NCBI RefSeq assembly: GCF_003014675.1
Contig: NZ_PYAU01000001.1
Span: 3,162,001 to 3,226,000, forward strand
Reading direction: 5' to 3'
Source of the DNA: Labedella gwakjiensis
GTDB taxonomy: Bacteria; Actinomycetota; Actinomycetes; Actinomycetales; Microbacteriaceae
Length of the DNA: 64,000 bases
The notes below the pieces were generated by a model. It saw only the letters and a program-made list of their open reading frames with translations. It was not told where the DNA came from and did not search any database. Numbering within the stretch: position 1 is the stretch's first letter; each line of letters opens with the position of its first letter. A program made the position numbers and the translations under genes. Of this stretch, positions 8,698-19,557 are shown in pieces.

Positions 8698-10110
8698 GTG
8701 ATCACCATGACACTCGGCGACGTCGCCACCGTGCTGTCGGGGCGGCTCGTCCTGCGGAACGGCGACGCCATCGACGACACCGTCGATGGATTCGTCGAGA
8801 CCGATTCCCGCGAGATCGTCGCTGGAGGCGTCTTCGTGGCCAAGCCGGGCGAGACGACGGACGGCCACGCCTTCGTCGGCGTCGCCCTCGAGCGCGGTGC
8901 GCGGCTCGCGATCGTCGAGCACGGCGTCGGTGATGAGATCTCCCAGATCATCGTCCCCGACGCCGTCGCGGCGCTCGGAGCCCTCGCCTCCCACGTGGTC
9001 GCGCAGGTCCGCGCCCGTGGGGAGCTCCGCGTCATCGGCATCACGGGATCCAACGGCAAGACCACGACCAAGAACCTGCTCGCGGCGATCCTCTCGCCGA
9101 GAGGCGAGACCGTCGCGCCGAAGAACTCCTTCAACAACGCTGTGGGCGCCCCGACGACCATGCTGCGCGTCACCGAGGGCACCGAGTACCTCGTGTCCGA
9201 GATGGGGGCGTCGGGGCCGGGGCAGATCGCTCGACTGGTGCGCATGGCGACGCCGGACATCGGTGTCGTCCTGAAGGTGGGCCTCGCCCACGCCGGCGGG
9301 TTCGGCGGCCTCGAGGAGACGTTCGCGGAGAAGTCGGCCATGGTGACCACGCTCCCGGAGACGGCCGTCGCCGTGCTCAACCTGGACGACGACCGCGTCG
9401 CTGCGATGGCGGACCTCACGTCGGCCCGGGTCGTGACCTTCGGGCTCGCCGATGCGGCCGACGTCCGTGGCGTCGACATCGACTCCGACCGGTCGGGCAC
9501 GCGGTTCACGCTCATCCTCCCGTCGGGGGAGAGCCGCGACGTGCGCTTCAAGGTCCTCGGAGAGCACCACGTGTCGAACGCCCTCGCCGCTGCGGCCGTC
9601 GCGACGGAACTCGGCGTGCCGATCGACGACATCGTCACGGGCCTCGAGACGGTCACCCGCGCCGAACGCTGGCGCATGGAAGTGCTCGGTGGCCGGGACG
9701 ACGTCACGATCATCAACGACGCGTACAACGCGAGCCCCGATTCGATGGCCGCCGCGCTCAAGACCCTCGCGGTCGTGACCCCGCCGGAGGGGCGCCGTGT
9801 CGCCGTCCTCGGCACGATGGCAGAACTCGGCGAGTTCGCCGGCGACGAGCACGATCGCATCGGACTCCTCGCCGTCCGGCTCCGTGTGGATCGTCTCGTC
9901 GTGGTCGGAACGGATGCGCGACGGCTCCACATCTCCGCCATCAACGAGGGATCGTGGGACGGCGAGTCCGTCTTCGTGGAGACGGCCGACGAGGCCTACG
10001 CCTATCTCTCGGACGAGCTACGATCGGGCGACACCGTCCTCGTGAAGTCCTCCAACTCGGCGGGTCTCCGTCATCTCGGCGATCGACTGGGAGAATTGTT
10101 CTCGTGGTAG
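8698..10110 (+). CDS. murF: UDP-N-acetylmuramoyl-tripeptide--D-alanyl-D-alanine ligase MurF
   Basis: Cytosolic ATP-dependent Mur ligase that adds D-Ala-D-Ala to the UDP-MurNAc tripeptide. It has 470 residues and starts at GTG 8698; an in-frame ATG lies two codons on. The ATP-binding motif [15 protein letters not shown] lies near 114-128, with [14 protein letters not shown] and the MurF-typical [12 protein letters not shown] (residues about 340). The N-terminal part (about 1-90) is the MurF substrate domain with TDSRE. The length and motifs point to MurF rather than MurE. It overlaps mraY by seven bases. Confidence 0.95.
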   Translation: MITMTLGDVATVLSGRLVLRNGDAIDDTVDGFVETDSREIVAGGVFVAKPGETTDGHAFVGVALERGARLAIVEHGVGDEISQIIVPDAVAALGALASHVVAQVRARGELRVIGITGSNGKTTTKNLLAAILSPRGETVAPKNSFNNAVGAPTTMLRVTEGTEYLVSEMGASGPGQIARLVRMATPDIGVVLKVGLAHAGGFGGLEETFAEKSAMVTTLPETAVAVLNLDDDRVAAMADLTSARVVTFGLADAADVRGVDIDSDRSGTRFTLILPSGESRDVRFKVLGEHHVSNALAAAAVATELGVPIDDIVTGLETVTRAERWRMEVLGGRDDVTIINDAYNASPDSMAAALKTLAVVTPPEGRRVAVLGTMAELGEFAGDEHDRIGLLAVRLRVDRLVVVGTDARRLHISAINEGSWDGESVFVETADEAYAYLSDELRSGDTVLVKSSNSAGLRHLGDRLGELFSW

Positions 10111-11195
10111 CACTCCTCACCGCCGGCGCGCTCGCGCTCGCATTCTCGCTCTTCCTCACCCCGCTCTTCATCCGCCTCTTCAAACGGCTCGGGTGGGGGC
10201 AGTTCATCCGCGATGACGGCCCGCAGTCGCATCACGCGAAGAAGGGCACCGCCACGATGGGCGGGATCATCATCATCATCGGTGTGCTGTTCGGCTACTT
10301 CACCGCGATGCTGATCACCGGGGACCGCATCAGCACGGCCGCGTTGCTCGTGCTCTTCATGATGGTGGGCCTCGGTCTCGTCGGCTTCGTCGACGACTTC
10401 CTCAAGACGCGCAAGCAGCGGTCGCTGGGTCTGCGCGGCTGGGCGAAGGTCGTCGGCCAGCTCATCGTGGCCGTGTCTTTCGCCGTCCTCGCGATCAGCT
10501 TCCCGAACCCGGAGGGCGTGACGCCCGCTTCGACGGCGATCTCGTTCGTGCGCGACCTCCCCATCGACTTCCTCGTCTTCGGCACCGTCGTGGGTATCGC
10601 CCTGTACTTGCTGTGGACGGCGCTCATCGTCACGGCGGCCTCGAACGGCGTGAACGTGACGGACGGGCTCGACGGCCTCGCCACGGGGGCGTCGATCTTC
10701 GCCATCGGTTCGTACGTCATCATCGGCTTCTGGCAGTACAACCAGTCGTGCTTCGGAATCGTCGGAGACGACGTGGCGTACAAGTGCTACGACGTGGTGG
10801 ACCCCCTCGGTCTCGCGATCGTCGCCGCTGCCATCGTCGGCGCCCTCATCGGCTTCCTGTGGTGGAACACCACGCCGGCGCAGATCTTCCTCGGCGACAC
10901 CGGGTCGCTCGCCCTCGGCGGTGCTATCGCGGCCTTCGCGATCCTCACGCACACCGAGCTCCTCCTCGTCTTCATCGGTGGCCTCTTCGTGATGGAGACC
11001 GGCTCCGTGATCGTTCAGCGCGCCTACTTCAAGATCACGCACGGCAAGCGCATCTTCCTGATGTCCCCGATCCACCACCACTTCGAGCTCAAGGGATGGG
11101 CCGAGGTGACGGTGGTCGCACGGTTCTGGATCATCGGCGGTCTCCTCGTGGCTGCCGGCGTCGGGACCTTCTACCTCGAGTGGATCCTGCGGTGA
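10104..11195 (+). CDS. mraY: Phospho-N-acetylmuramoyl-pentapeptide transferase MraY
   Basis: Integral membrane enzyme that transfers phospho-MurNAc-pentapeptide to undecaprenyl phosphate to form lipid I. The GTG at 10104 ([17 protein letters not shown]) overlaps the murF stop and has GGGAGA about ten bases upstream, giving 363 residues. It has about ten membrane segments. Catalytic and binding motifs include [18 protein letters not shown] (near residue 185), [19 protein letters not shown] and the HHHFELKGW loop near 315. The stop overlaps the murD start (GTGA). Confidence 0.97.
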   Translation: MVALLTAGALALAFSLFLTPLFIRLFKRLGWGQFIRDDGPQSHHAKKGTATMGGIIIIIGVLFGYFTAMLITGDRISTAALLVLFMMVGLGLVGFVDDFLKTRKQRSLGLRGWAKVVGQLIVAVSFAVLAISFPNPEGVTPASTAISFVRDLPIDFLVFGTVVGIALYLLWTALIVTAASNGVNVTDGLDGLATGASIFAIGSYVIIGFWQYNQSCFGIVGDDVAYKCYDVVDPLGLAIVAAAIVGALIGFLWWNTTPAQIFLGDTGSLALGGAIAAFAILTHTELLLVFIGGLFVMETGSVIVQRAYFKITHGKRIFLMSPIHHHFELKGWAEVTVVARFWIIGGLLVAAGVGTFYLEWILR

Positions 11196-12748
11196 CCGCT
11201 GCCGTGTCGACCGGATCGGCCGAGCGGGACGCGAGGCTGACGACTCTCACGAGCTGGAACGCGGACTGGCGGGGTCTCCGCGTCGCGGTCCTGGGCCTCG
11301 GCGCAACGGGATTCTCCGTCGCCGACACGCTCGTGGAACTCGGCGCCGACGTGCTCGTCGTCGCTGAACAGGCGGATCCGCAGCGCGGCCGTCTGCTCGA
11401 CGTGATCGGTGCACGCCTCCTCCTCGGCGGTTCGCAGGGAGCTCCGGAGGAACTCGTCGAGTTCGACGCCGATCTCGTCGTCGTGTCGCCGGGATACCCG
11501 CCGCACCACCCGCTCGTGACCTGGGCGACAGACGAGGGCCTGCCGCTCTGGGGCGACATCGAGCTGGCCTGGCGGCTCCGTGACAAGACCGGAACGCCGG
11601 CCGAGTGGATCCTCGTGACGGGCACGAACGGCAAGACGACGACTGTCCAGCTCGCAGCGTCGATGCTCGTGACGGCCGGGCTGCGTGCAGCGCCGTGCGG
11701 AAACATCGGTGTGCCCGTCCTCGACGCCGTGCGCGACCCCGGCGGTTTCGACGTGTTCGTCGTGGAGCTCTCGAGCCACCAGCTGCATTACCTGGCACGC
11801 CAGACGTCACCCGAGCCCGTCACACCTCTCGCGAGCGTCTGTCTCAACCTCTCCGACGACCACCTCGAGTGGCACGGCTCGGCCGAGGCCTACCGCGACG
11901 CCAAGGCCGGCGTCTATGCGAACACCCGTGTGGCATGCGTCTACAACCGTGCCGACCCCGCCACGAGACGGATGGTGGAGGAGGCGGAGGTCGTCGAGGG
12001 TGCTCGGGCGATCGGCTTCGGACTCGACGTCCCCGGTCCGAGCGACCTCGGCATCGTCGACGGGATCCTGTGCGATCGGGCGTACCTCGAGGACCGCTTC
12101 ACGAGCGCGCTCGAGATCACGACGATCGACGCCCTCGCCGCGCGCGGTCTCGCGGCTCCGCACGTGGTCGCGAACGTCCTGGCTGCGAGCGCACTCGTCC
12201 GCGCCGCCGGAGTGACGCCGGAGCAGATCCGCGAGACCCTGGCCGCGTTCTCCCTCGACCATCACCGCATCGAGACCGTCGCCGTGATCGACGGCATCGC
12301 ATGGGTCGACGATTCGAAGGCGACGAACGCGCATGCAGCGGACGCCTCGTTGTCCGCGTTCCCCTCCGTCGTCTGGATCGTCGGAGGCCTCCTCAAGGGG
12401 ATAGACGTCGCGCCGATCGTCGAGAAGCACGCGGATCGCGTCCGTGCCGCCGTCGTGATCGGGCAGGACAGGACAGCCGTGGTCGGCGCGTTCGAACGAC
12501 ACGCGCCGGGCGTCCCCGTGATCGAGGTGTCCGCCGCCGACACTGGAGAGGTGATGCCGCGGGCCGTCGAGGCGGCGAGCGGCATCGCGGCCGTTGGAGA
12601 CACCGTTCTCCTCGCACCGGCGGCGGCCTCGATGGACCAATTCACCGACTACGCGGAGCGCGGACGACTCTTCGCCGCCGCCGTCGCAGATCTCGTGGGA
12701 GGAGACGCGGATGAGCGCCCCACCACGCACACCCCGGACGCGGACTGA
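11192..12748 (+). CDS. murD: UDP-N-acetylmuramoylalanine--D-glutamate ligase MurD
   Basis: Adds D-glutamate to UDP-MurNAc-L-Ala. The GTG at 11192 overlaps the mraY stop and gives 518 residues, slightly longer than average because of an N-terminal stretch of about 25 residues before the Rossmann-like domain ([24 protein letters not shown]). The ATP loop is [16 protein letters not shown] near residue 143, followed by [10 protein letters not shown], the HxxxH-like metal site and the C-terminal [16 protein letters not shown], which is characteristic of MurD. The last 38 bases overlap ftsW. Confidence 0.96.
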   Translation: MTAAVSTGSAERDARLTTLTSWNADWRGLRVAVLGLGATGFSVADTLVELGADVLVVAEQADPQRGRLLDVIGARLLLGGSQGAPEELVEFDADLVVVSPGYPPHHPLVTWATDEGLPLWGDIELAWRLRDKTGTPAEWILVTGTNGKTTTVQLAASMLVTAGLRAAPCGNIGVPVLDAVRDPGGFDVFVVELSSHQLHYLARQTSPEPVTPLASVCLNLSDDHLEWHGSAEAYRDAKAGVYANTRVACVYNRADPATRRMVEEAEVVEGARAIGFGLDVPGPSDLGIVDGILCDRAYLEDRFTSALEITTIDALAARGLAAPHVVANVLAASALVRAAGVTPEQIRETLAAFSLDHHRIETVAVIDGIAWVDDSKATNAHAADASLSAFPSVVWIVGGLLKGIDVAPIVEKHADRVRAAVVIGQDRTAVVGAFERHAPGVPVIEVSAADTGEVMPRAVEAASGIAAVGDTVLLAPAAASMDQFTDYAERGRLFAAAVADLVGGDADERPTTHTPDAD

Positions 12749-13961
12749 CACGGCACAGGCGCTCGGGGTGGAACGGTCGGATCACACACGTCCGGCCTCC
12801 GCGCGCATCTCCCTCGGCCGGTTGGCCCTCGCCGACTCGTCGAACTACCTGCTGCTGCTCGGCGTCACCCTCTTCCTCGTGGTGTTCGGTCTCGTCATGG
12901 TCCTGTCGTCGTCATCGATCGAGTCCTGGACGGACGACAAAGGCTTCTTCGGGGGTTTCTGGAAGCAGGCGACCTACGCCGTGATCGGCGTCCCGCTCAT
13001 GCTCGTGATGTCGCGGATGCCGCTCGAGTTCTGGAAGAAGATCGCCTGGCCGGCGATCTTCGTGGCGATCGCGCTGCAGGCCCTCGTGTTCTCGCCTCTG
13101 GGCATCGAGGACTACGGCAACCGGAACTGGATCAGGATCGGATCGATCTCCGGTCAGCCCTCCGAGTTCGTGAAGCTCGCCCTCGTGGTCTGGCTCGCGT
13201 TCGTCCTCTCGCGCAAGCGTGAGCTCCTCACCGACTGGAGGCACGCCCTCATCCCGGTCGTCCCGATCGGTGGACTCGCGATCGGGCTCGTCCTGCTGGG
13301 CCGCGATCTCGGAACCGTCCTCATCCTCGCCTCGATCGTGTTCGCGGCCCTCTACTTCGCCGGGGTCCGCTGGAGGATCCTCATCCCGGTCATGATCCTG
13401 GCCGGAATCGGAGCGGCCGTAGCGGTCGGCACGAGCGCCAACCGGATGAACCGACTCATGAGCTTCCTCGACGCCGAGTGCTCCGACTACGAGGGCGTCT
13501 GCTGGCAGCCGCTCCACGGCACGTGGGCGCTCGCGAACGGCGGCCTCTTCGGTGTAGGGCTCGGCAACTCCGTCGAGAAGTGGGACTGGCTCCCCGCGGC
13601 GTCGAACGACTACATCTTCGCGATCGTGGGGGAGGAGCTCGGGCTCGTGGGGGCCGTCGTGCTCCTGCTCATGTTCGTCCTCCTCGCTGTCGCCTTCCTC
13701 CGGGTCATCCGATCCTCCGACGATCCCTTCGTCCGGACGGCGACCGGCGCCGTCCTCATGTGGATCATCGGACAGGCGTTCGTCAACATCGGCGTCGTGC
13801 TCCGGGTGTTCCCGGTGCTCGGTGTACCGCTGCCCTTCATCTCCGCCGGTGGCACGGCGCTCATCACATCTCTCATGGCCGTGGGCATCGTCCTGTCGTT
13901 CGCGCGCCACGAGGGTCGGCGGGCGACGCTCGCCATGCAAGGAAGAGGATCATTCCGATGA
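12711..13961 (+). CDS. ftsW: Septal peptidoglycan glycosyltransferase FtsW
   Basis: SEDS-family polytopic protein that polymerises septal glycan from lipid II together with FtsI. The ATG at 12711 has a strong GGGAGGAGA ribosome site inside the end of murD, giving 416 residues. A basic cytoplasmic tail (1-45) precedes about ten membrane segments. SEDS motifs include GNRNWIRIG, QPSEFVKLALVVWLA, GRDLGTVLIL and the C-terminal GVPLPFISAGGTALI. Its stop overlaps the murG start (ATGA). Confidence 0.96.
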   Translation: MSAPPRTPRTRTDTAQALGVERSDHTRPASARISLGRLALADSSNYLLLLGVTLFLVVFGLVMVLSSSSIESWTDDKGFFGGFWKQATYAVIGVPLMLVMSRMPLEFWKKIAWPAIFVAIALQALVFSPLGIEDYGNRNWIRIGSISGQPSEFVKLALVVWLAFVLSRKRELLTDWRHALIPVVPIGGLAIGLVLLGRDLGTVLILASIVFAALYFAGVRWRILIPVMILAGIGAAVAVGTSANRMNRLMSFLDAECSDYEGVCWQPLHGTWALANGGLFGVGLGNSVEKWDWLPAASNDYIFAIVGEELGLVGAVVLLLMFVLLAVAFLRVIRSSDDPFVRTATGAVLMWIIGQAFVNIGVVLRVFPVLGVPLPFISAGGTALITSLMAVGIVLSFARHEGRRATLAMQGRGSFR

Positions 13962-15049
13962 CCACCTATCTGTTCGCCGGCGGCGGCACCGCCGGCCACG
14001 TCAATCCGCTTCTCGCGGTCGCTGACGCACTCACCGCGCGAGACCCCGATGCGACCGTGATCGTCCTCGGCACCGCCGAGGGGCTCGAGGCCCGGCTCGT
14101 TCCGGCTCGTGGCTATGAGCTCGAGACGATCCCGAAGCTCCCGTTCCCCCGGCGGCTCAACGGGTCGAGCCTGTCCTTCGGAGGGCGTTTCCGTCGGGCC
14201 GTCGCCTCGACCACCGAGATCATGACCCGTCGCGGCGTGGATGTCGTCGTCGGGTTCGGCGGCTACGCATCGGCACCCGCGTACGTGGCGGCTCGTCGCG
14301 CCCGCGTGCCGCTCATCATCCACGAGGCGAACGCTCGCCCCGGTCTCGCGAACCGCCTCGGCGTGCTCTACACGCGATTCGTCGGCGTGGCATTCCACGG
14401 CACCCGCCTGCGCCACTCGCGATTCGTCGGAATGCCGCTCCGACGCGAGATCGAGAACATCGATCGCGACGGCGCTCGGCGCGAGGGGATCGACTTCTTC
14501 GGTCTCGAGCCGCAGCGCAAGACTCTCCTCGTCACGGGAGGGTCGCTCGGTGCCCGTCGGTTGAACACCACGATCGCGGAATCCGCACCCTCGGTGATCG
14601 AGGCCGGATGGCAGATCGTCCACATCGTGGGACGGTCGAGCGAGTTCACGGATCCCGGTATCGATCACTACCACGTGGTCGACTACTGCGATCGGATGGA
14701 CCTCGCCCTCGCCGTCGCCGACTTCGCCGTGTCCAGGGCGGGTGCCGCCACCGTCAGCGAGCTGAGCGCTCTCGGCATCCCGGCCGTCTACATCCCGTAC
14801 CCCGTGGGGAACGGTGAGCAGCGCTACAACGCGAGCGACTCCGTCCACGCCGGCGGAGCGGTGCTCGTGGCCGACGCCGACTTCCAGCCGGCGTGGGTAA
14901 ACTCTGTGCTGCTTCCCCTGCTCGCCGACGATGTGCGCGTGCACGACATGGCCGTGCAGTCGCGCCACGCCGGCACCCTCGATGGGAACGCCCGCATGCT
15001 GGACCTCATCGACGAGGCGTCCCGTGCCGTCCGCGGACGACGTCGCTGA
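13958..15049 (+). CDS. murG: Undecaprenyldiphospho-muramoylpentapeptide N-acetylglucosaminyltransferase MurG
   Basis: Peripheral membrane GT28 enzyme that adds GlcNAc to lipid I to make lipid II. It has 363 residues from the ATG at 13958. The N-terminal glycine-rich loop is FAGGGTAGHVNPLLAVADAL (residues 5-24). The membrane-binding patch FPRRLNG, the acceptor-site HEANARPGLANR and the donor-site GGSLGARRLN and SRAGAATVSEL motifs are all present. It is followed by a 39-base gap and then murC. Confidence 0.97.
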   Translation: MTTYLFAGGGTAGHVNPLLAVADALTARDPDATVIVLGTAEGLEARLVPARGYELETIPKLPFPRRLNGSSLSFGGRFRRAVASTTEIMTRRGVDVVVGFGGYASAPAYVAARRARVPLIIHEANARPGLANRLGVLYTRFVGVAFHGTRLRHSRFVGMPLRREIENIDRDGARREGIDFFGLEPQRKTLLVTGGSLGARRLNTTIAESAPSVIEAGWQIVHIVGRSSEFTDPGIDHYHVVDYCDRMDLALAVADFAVSRAGAATVSELSALGIPAVYIPYPVGNGEQRYNASDSVHAGGAVLVADADFQPAWVNSVLLPLLADDVRVHDMAVQSRHAGTLDGNARMLDLIDEASRAVRGRRR

Positions 15050-15088
15050 GCTCGTCCAAGCTCGTCTCGAATCAGAAAGAAGATTGTC

Positions 15089-16498
15089 GTGATCAAGCCT
15101 GACCTCTCACTCGAGATCCCCGTGGACCTCGGCGCCGTGCACTTCGTCGGGGTGGGCGGATCCGGGATGAGCGGTATCGCGAAGCTCTTCATCGAGTCAG
15201 GGGCGACCGTGTCGGGGTCCGACTCGCGAGAGTCCGCCGCGACCGAGGCGATCAGGGCGATGGGAGCCGTCGTCACGATCGGACACGACGCGGCCAACGT
15301 CGGCGACGCCGACACTCTCGTGGTCACGGGCGCTCTCTGGGCGGACAACCCCGAGTATCTCCTCGCACGGGAGCGCGGCATCCCCGTGCTGCACCGCTCG
15401 CAAGCCCTCGCCTGGCTCACCCGCTCGCGCCGACTCGTGTCGGTGGCGGGCGCTCACGGCAAGACGACATCGACGGGCATGATCGTCACGGCGCTCCTCG
15501 CCCTCGAGGCCGATCCGAGCTTCGTCAACGGCGGCGTGATCGAGACGCTCGGGACGAGCTCGGGGTGGGGCTCCGGAGAACTCTTCGTGGTCGAGGCCGA
15601 CGAGTCCGACGGCTCGTTCCAGCTCTACGACACCGCGGTCGCGCTCATCACCAACGTCGACCCCGATCACCTCGACCACTACGGCTCCCTCGAAGCGTTC
15701 CAGCAGGCATTCGTCGACTTCGCCGACGCTGCCGGAGAGCTCGTCGTGATCTCCTCCGACGATCCAGGGGCCGTCGCCGTGACCGGTCGGCTCACGCACG
15801 ACCGCGTCGTGACGTTCGGCGAGGACCCGCACGCCGACGTGCGCGTCCATGACATCGTCACCGACGGACCGGTCCGTTTCACGATCAGCACCGGCGGCTC
15901 GAGCTACACGGGCATCCTCGCCGTTCCCGGTCGCCACAACGCGATCAACGCGGCCGGAGCGTTCGCGGTGCTGACCGGTCTCGGCTTCGATCCGCAGAAG
16001 GTCCTCGACGCGATCGCCGGTTTCGGCGGAACGAAGCGTCGGTTCGAGCTCCACGGCACGGTGGACGGCGTGAGCGTCTTCGACGACTACGCCCACCACC
16101 CCACGGAAGTGGACGCCGCGCTCTCGGCCGCCCGTACGGTCGTCGGGAACGGGCGGATCATCGCGGTGCACCAGCCCCACCTGTACAGCCGCACCCGGCT
16201 GTTCGCGACGGAGTTCGCGCACGTGCTCGAATCGCGAGCGGACCACACGATCGTCCTCGATGTCTACGGTGCCCGCGAAGACCCGGAGCCCGGTGTCACG
16301 GGCGCCCTCGTCTCCGAACGATTCGCCGACGCCGACCATGTCGACTTCATCGCCGACTGGCAGGCCGCCGCAGACCGCGTGGCCGAGATCGCCCGTCCGG
16401 GCGACTACGTCGTCACGCTCGGCTGCGGCGACGTCTACCGCATCGTCCCGCAGCTGCTCGGTTCCCTCGAGAAGGTCCACCCGGAGAACTCGCGGTGA
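15089..16498 (+). CDS. murC: UDP-N-acetylmuramate--L-alanine ligase MurC
   Basis: First Mur ligase; couples UDP-MurNAc to the residue at position 1 of the stem peptide. It has 469 residues from the GTG at 15089, preceded by AGAAAGAAG. Features are the Rossmann loop [16 protein letters not shown] (residues 17-32), the ATP loop [13 protein letters not shown] near 120, the DADESDGSF-type acidic motif (EADESDGSF) and [12 protein letters not shown] near 333. In some Microbacteriaceae position 1 is glycine or serine rather than alanine; the substrate cannot be decided from sequence. The stop overlaps ftsQ by four bases. Confidence 0.96.
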   Translation: MIKPDLSLEIPVDLGAVHFVGVGGSGMSGIAKLFIESGATVSGSDSRESAATEAIRAMGAVVTIGHDAANVGDADTLVVTGALWADNPEYLLARERGIPVLHRSQALAWLTRSRRLVSVAGAHGKTTSTGMIVTALLALEADPSFVNGGVIETLGTSSGWGSGELFVVEADESDGSFQLYDTAVALITNVDPDHLDHYGSLEAFQQAFVDFADAAGELVVISSDDPGAVAVTGRLTHDRVVTFGEDPHADVRVHDIVTDGPVRFTISTGGSSYTGILAVPGRHNAINAAGAFAVLTGLGFDPQKVLDAIAGFGGTKRRFELHGTVDGVSVFDDYAHHPTEVDAALSAARTVVGNGRIIAVHQPHLYSRTRLFATEFAHVLESRADHTIVLDVYGAREDPEPGVTGALVSERFADADHVDFIADWQAAADRVAEIARPGDYVVTLGCGDVYRIVPQLLGSLEKVHPENSR

Positions 16499-17493
16499 AG
16501 CGGCCCTCCGGCATCCCCCGCCCGGCGGCGTCGAATCGTCCGTCGGCATCGGAGGAGCCGGAGACGACGCCCGACGCGGCCGGCACTCGCACCCGAGGTC
16601 TCTTCGGTCGCTTCGGGCGTGACCGCGAAGACGACCTGGACCAGCTCACCGCTCCCATTCCCCTCCCGGTGGATGGAGTGCCGGCGCGCGAGGAGCCACT
16701 CGACGGTCAGGCTGCGTCTCCCGGCGACCCTGCGACGAGCGTCTGGCGGGCGGCGCGCGCGCGACGCCGGCGTGAACGCGAGGAGGTCCGGCGTTTTACC
16801 GCTTCGTCGAGACGACGCCGCATCGTGTGGCTCTCGGCCGTCGGAGGGGTGCTCGTCCTCGCGGCGGCATGCGTCGGAGTGTCGTACACGCCGATCATGG
16901 CGGTGCGTGAGGTCCAGGTGGAGGGTGCACGGTTGGTCAGCTCCGATCTGATCGTTCGGGACCTGGACAGCCAGATCGGGACGCCGCTGCCCCTCGTCGA
17001 CCAGAGCGCGATCAAGGCCGCTCTCGTGCAGTACCCGCTCGTTCAGAGCTACTCGGTCGAGTCCCGGCCGCCGAGCACCCTCGTCATCCGGATCGTCGAG
17101 AGGCGCCCGGTGGGGGTGATCGCGGCGGGCGACGCCTTCGACCTCGTGGACGTCGCGGGAGTCGTGCTGTCCACGAGCCCGGAGCGACCCGATGGGTATC
17201 CGCTGATGGTCTTCGACGGCGACTCGTCGTCTGAGGGCTTCTCCGCCGCCGCCTCGGTGCTCAGATCCCTCCCGGACGACGTGCTCTCGACGGTCGACGA
17301 GGTCACGGCGACGACCGTCGACGACGTGACCCTCACTCTCGCGGACAGCGGAGCCGTCGTGGCCTGGGGGAGCGCCGAGGATTCCGCGGTGAAGGCCGCG
17401 GCGCTCGAGAAGCTGATGGCGGCGTATCCGCCGGAGTCGGTGAGCCGCTACGACGTCTCGAGCCCGGAATCGGTCGTCATCGACCCTCGCTGA
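16495..17493 (+). CDS. ftsQ: Cell division protein FtsQ (POTRA domain)
   Basis: Bitopic division protein that joins the FtsL-FtsB complex to the divisome. It has 332 residues and starts at GTG 16495. The first 110 residues are a long, charged, probably disordered cytoplasmic domain that ends in an Arg-rich stretch. The membrane segment is at about 111-131 ([19 protein letters not shown]). The POTRA domain follows (about 135-205, [17 protein letters not shown] and [14 protein letters not shown]), then the FtsQ beta domain. Confidence 0.93.
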   Translation: MKRPSGIPRPAASNRPSASEEPETTPDAAGTRTRGLFGRFGRDREDDLDQLTAPIPLPVDGVPAREEPLDGQAASPGDPATSVWRAARARRRREREEVRRFTASSRRRRIVWLSAVGGVLVLAAACVGVSYTPIMAVREVQVEGARLVSSDLIVRDLDSQIGTPLPLVDQSAIKAALVQYPLVQSYSVESRPPSTLVIRIVERRPVGVIAAGDAFDLVDVAGVVLSTSPERPDGYPLMVFDGDSSSEGFSAAASVLRSLPDDVLSTVDEVTATTVDDVTLTLADSGAVVAWGSAEDSAVKAAALEKLMAAYPPESVSRYDVSSPESVVIDPR

Positions 17494-17611
17494 CCATCGG
17501 GTCGCCGTTCCCGGATCAATCCGCGCATCCATCTCGCGACACGCTGTCGAGTGGGCGTGTTGGGGTGGGTCCCGGCCGTAACGTCTGAATCAGGAAATGC
17601 ATACTGAGCAT

Positions 17612-17642
17612 AACTTTAAACCTAAACCTGAGGTTGAAAGTT
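17612..17642 (+). promoter_or_regulatory. Inverted repeat in the ftsZ leader
   Basis: AACTTTAAACCT (17612-17623) and AGGTTGAAAGTT (17631-17642) are complementary at 11 of 12 positions across a 7-base spacer. It lies 17 bases ahead of the ftsZ GTG in an AT-rich stretch that stands out from the flanking GC-rich sequence. A weak promoter-like pair, TGAATC (17586-17591) and CATAAC (17609-17614) spaced by 17, overlaps its left edge. It may be an mRNA hairpin that controls ftsZ translation, or an operator. Confidence 0.6.
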
Positions 17643-17658
17643 CTCACCGGAGGCTGAC

Positions 17659-18843
17659 GTGACGACAAACCAGAACTACCTTGCAGTGATCAAGGTCGTC
17701 GGTATCGGCGGCGGCGGCGTCAACGCCGTCAACCGCATGATCGAGATCGGACTCCGCGGAGTCGAATTCATCGCGATCAATACCGACGCCCAGGCGCTCC
17801 TGATGAGCGATGCCGACGTGAAGCTCGACGTCGGTCGTGACCTCACGAGAGGCCTCGGGGCCGGCGCGGACCCCGAGGTCGGACGTCGTGCCGCCGAAGA
17901 CCACGCGGAGGAGATCGAGGAAGCCCTCGCGGGCGCCGACATGGTGTTCGTCACGGCGGGAGAGGGCGGTGGCACCGGGACCGGTGGCGCGCCTGTCGTC
18001 GCCAGGATCGCGAAGTCGATCGGCGCGCTCACGATCGGTGTCGTCACGAAGCCCTTCGGCTTCGAGGGCAAGCGCCGCCAGGGACAGGCCGAGGCGGGCG
18101 TCGCCCGTCTCAAGGAAGAGGTCGACACCCTCATCGTGGTGCCGAACGACCGGCTCCTCGAGATCAGCGACCGCGGCATCAGCATGCTCGAGGCGTTCGC
18201 CACGGCTGACCAGGTGCTCCTCGCGGGTGTTCAGGGCATCACGGACCTCATCACGACTCCAGGCCTCATCAACCTCGACTTCGCGGACGTGAAGTCCGTG
18301 ATGCAGGGTGCCGGATCGGCCCTCATGGGAATCGGATCGTCGCGGGGCGCCGACCGCGCCATCAAGGCGGCCGAACTCGCCGTGGCCTCTCCACTCCTCG
18401 AGGCGAGCATCGAGGGTGCCCACGGTGTGCTCCTGTCCATCCAGGGCGGGTCGAACCTCGGCATCTTCGAGATCAACGACGCAGCGCGCCTCGTCCAGGA
18501 GGCCGTGCACCCGGAGGCCAACATCATCTTCGGCGCTGTCATCGACGACACACTCGGCGACGAGGTGCGCGTCACCGTGATCGCCGCAGGGTTCGACGGC
18601 GGCGAGCCTCCCACCCGGGTACTCGAGGGATCCACTGCCGGGATCGTGACGACCGGTGGAGTCATGACGGCCGCAGAGCCCGACGTCCCGCCGGCGCCGC
18701 CCGTGCCCGTCGCGCAGACGCCCGAGAAGCCGCGCGAGCCCGAGTGGACAAGTTCAGACGCGCGTGTGCACGCCACGGCACCGTCGCACGATGCGGGCTT
18801 CTCCGACGAGGACGAGCTCGACATCCCCGACTTCCTCAAGTAG
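17659..18843 (+). CDS. ftsZ: Cell division GTPase FtsZ
   Basis: Tubulin-like GTPase that forms the cytokinetic ring. It has 394 residues from GTG 17659, with CCGGAGG upstream. The GTP-binding loops include [15 protein letters not shown] (residues 16-30) and the tubulin signature [12 protein letters not shown] (about 101-112). NDRLLEISD and the T7-loop [11 protein letters not shown] (about 207-217) are present. A Pro-rich linker leads to the C-terminal peptide [10 protein letters not shown], the docking site for SepF in Actinobacteria. The gene is preceded by a 165-base gap, the largest in the cluster, holding its own leader signals. Confidence 0.98.
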   Translation: MTTNQNYLAVIKVVGIGGGGVNAVNRMIEIGLRGVEFIAINTDAQALLMSDADVKLDVGRDLTRGLGAGADPEVGRRAAEDHAEEIEEALAGADMVFVTAGEGGGTGTGGAPVVARIAKSIGALTIGVVTKPFGFEGKRRQGQAEAGVARLKEEVDTLIVVPNDRLLEISDRGISMLEAFATADQVLLAGVQGITDLITTPGLINLDFADVKSVMQGAGSALMGIGSSRGADRAIKAAELAVASPLLEASIEGAHGVLLSIQGGSNLGIFEINDAARLVQEAVHPEANIIFGAVIDDTLGDEVRVTVIAAGFDGGEPPTRVLEGSTAGIVTTGGVMTAAEPDVPPAPPVPVAQTPEKPREPEWTSSDARVHATAPSHDAGFSDEDELDIPDFLK

Positions 18844-18846
18844 GCG

Positions 18847-19521
18847 ATGTCCGAGCTCGATGCACGCGTCGCGGCCGTCCGGGAGAACATCTCCCGGGCG
18901 GCCGCTCGCGCTGGACGGAGCCCTGACGAGATCACGATGATCGCCGTCACGAAGTTCCATCCGGCGAGCCTCGTGGCCGCGCTGTACGACGCGGGTGTCA
19001 GGGACGTCGGAGAGAACCGGCATCAGGAGGCGGAGGCCAAGGCGGCCGAGCTGGATGCTCTCGACGGCCTCACCTGGCACTTCGTCGGTCAGCTGCAGTC
19101 GAAGAAGGCCAAACGCGTCGCCCGATACGCGCGCGTCGTCCACTCGGTGGATCGCGACTCCGTCGTGGATGCACTCGCGGGCGCAGAGCACGCCGTCGGA
19201 TGCTTCGTCCAGGTCGCCCTGAGCGTCGACGACCACCGTGGCGGCGCTCCTCTCGCGGATGTGGAGCGCCTCGCGGAGCGCATCGTCGCGACGGACGGAC
19301 TGTCGCTCCTCGGCGTGATGGCCGTCGCACCGCTCGGCGCCGAACCGCGCGAGGCGTTCGCGCGGCTCCGGTCGGTCTCCGACGACATCCGACGCATCGA
19401 GCCTTCGGCCACATCGATATCGGCAGGCATGAGCGGCGACTTCGAGGACGCCATCCTCGAGGGCGCGACACACCTGCGAATCGGTACCGCAATCACGGGC
19501 AAACGCCCGGCCACGCCCTAA
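18847..19521 (+). CDS. PLP homeostasis protein of the YggS/PROSC family
   Basis: Pyridoxal-phosphate-binding protein without known catalysis that buffers PLP and affects amino-acid and keto-acid balance. It has 224 residues and starts at ATG 18847, three bases after ftsZ. A PLP lysine is in MIAVTKFHP (Lys36). VGENRHQEA, WHFVGQLQSKKAK, HSVDRDS and the C-terminal SAGMSGDFEDAILEGATHLRIG are the family signatures. It lies between ftsZ and sepF, as in most Gram-positive genomes. Confidence 0.95.
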   Translation: MSELDARVAAVRENISRAAARAGRSPDEITMIAVTKFHPASLVAALYDAGVRDVGENRHQEAEAKAAELDALDGLTWHFVGQLQSKKAKRVARYARVVHSVDRDSVVDALAGAEHAVGCFVQVALSVDDHRGGAPLADVERLAERIVATDGLSLLGVMAVAPLGAEPREAFARLRSVSDDIRRIEPSATSISAGMSGDFEDAILEGATHLRIGTAITGKRPATP

Positions 19522-19557
19522 CCTCGAAGAGGAAGCAACCGCACGACGGAGGTACTG

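Noticed and set aside
6870-9944. 1024-codon minus-strand open frame opposite ftsI and murF
   Set aside because: It is antisense to two well-defined genes and consists of Arg/Ser/Pro/Thr-rich sequence typical of shadow frames in high-GC DNA.
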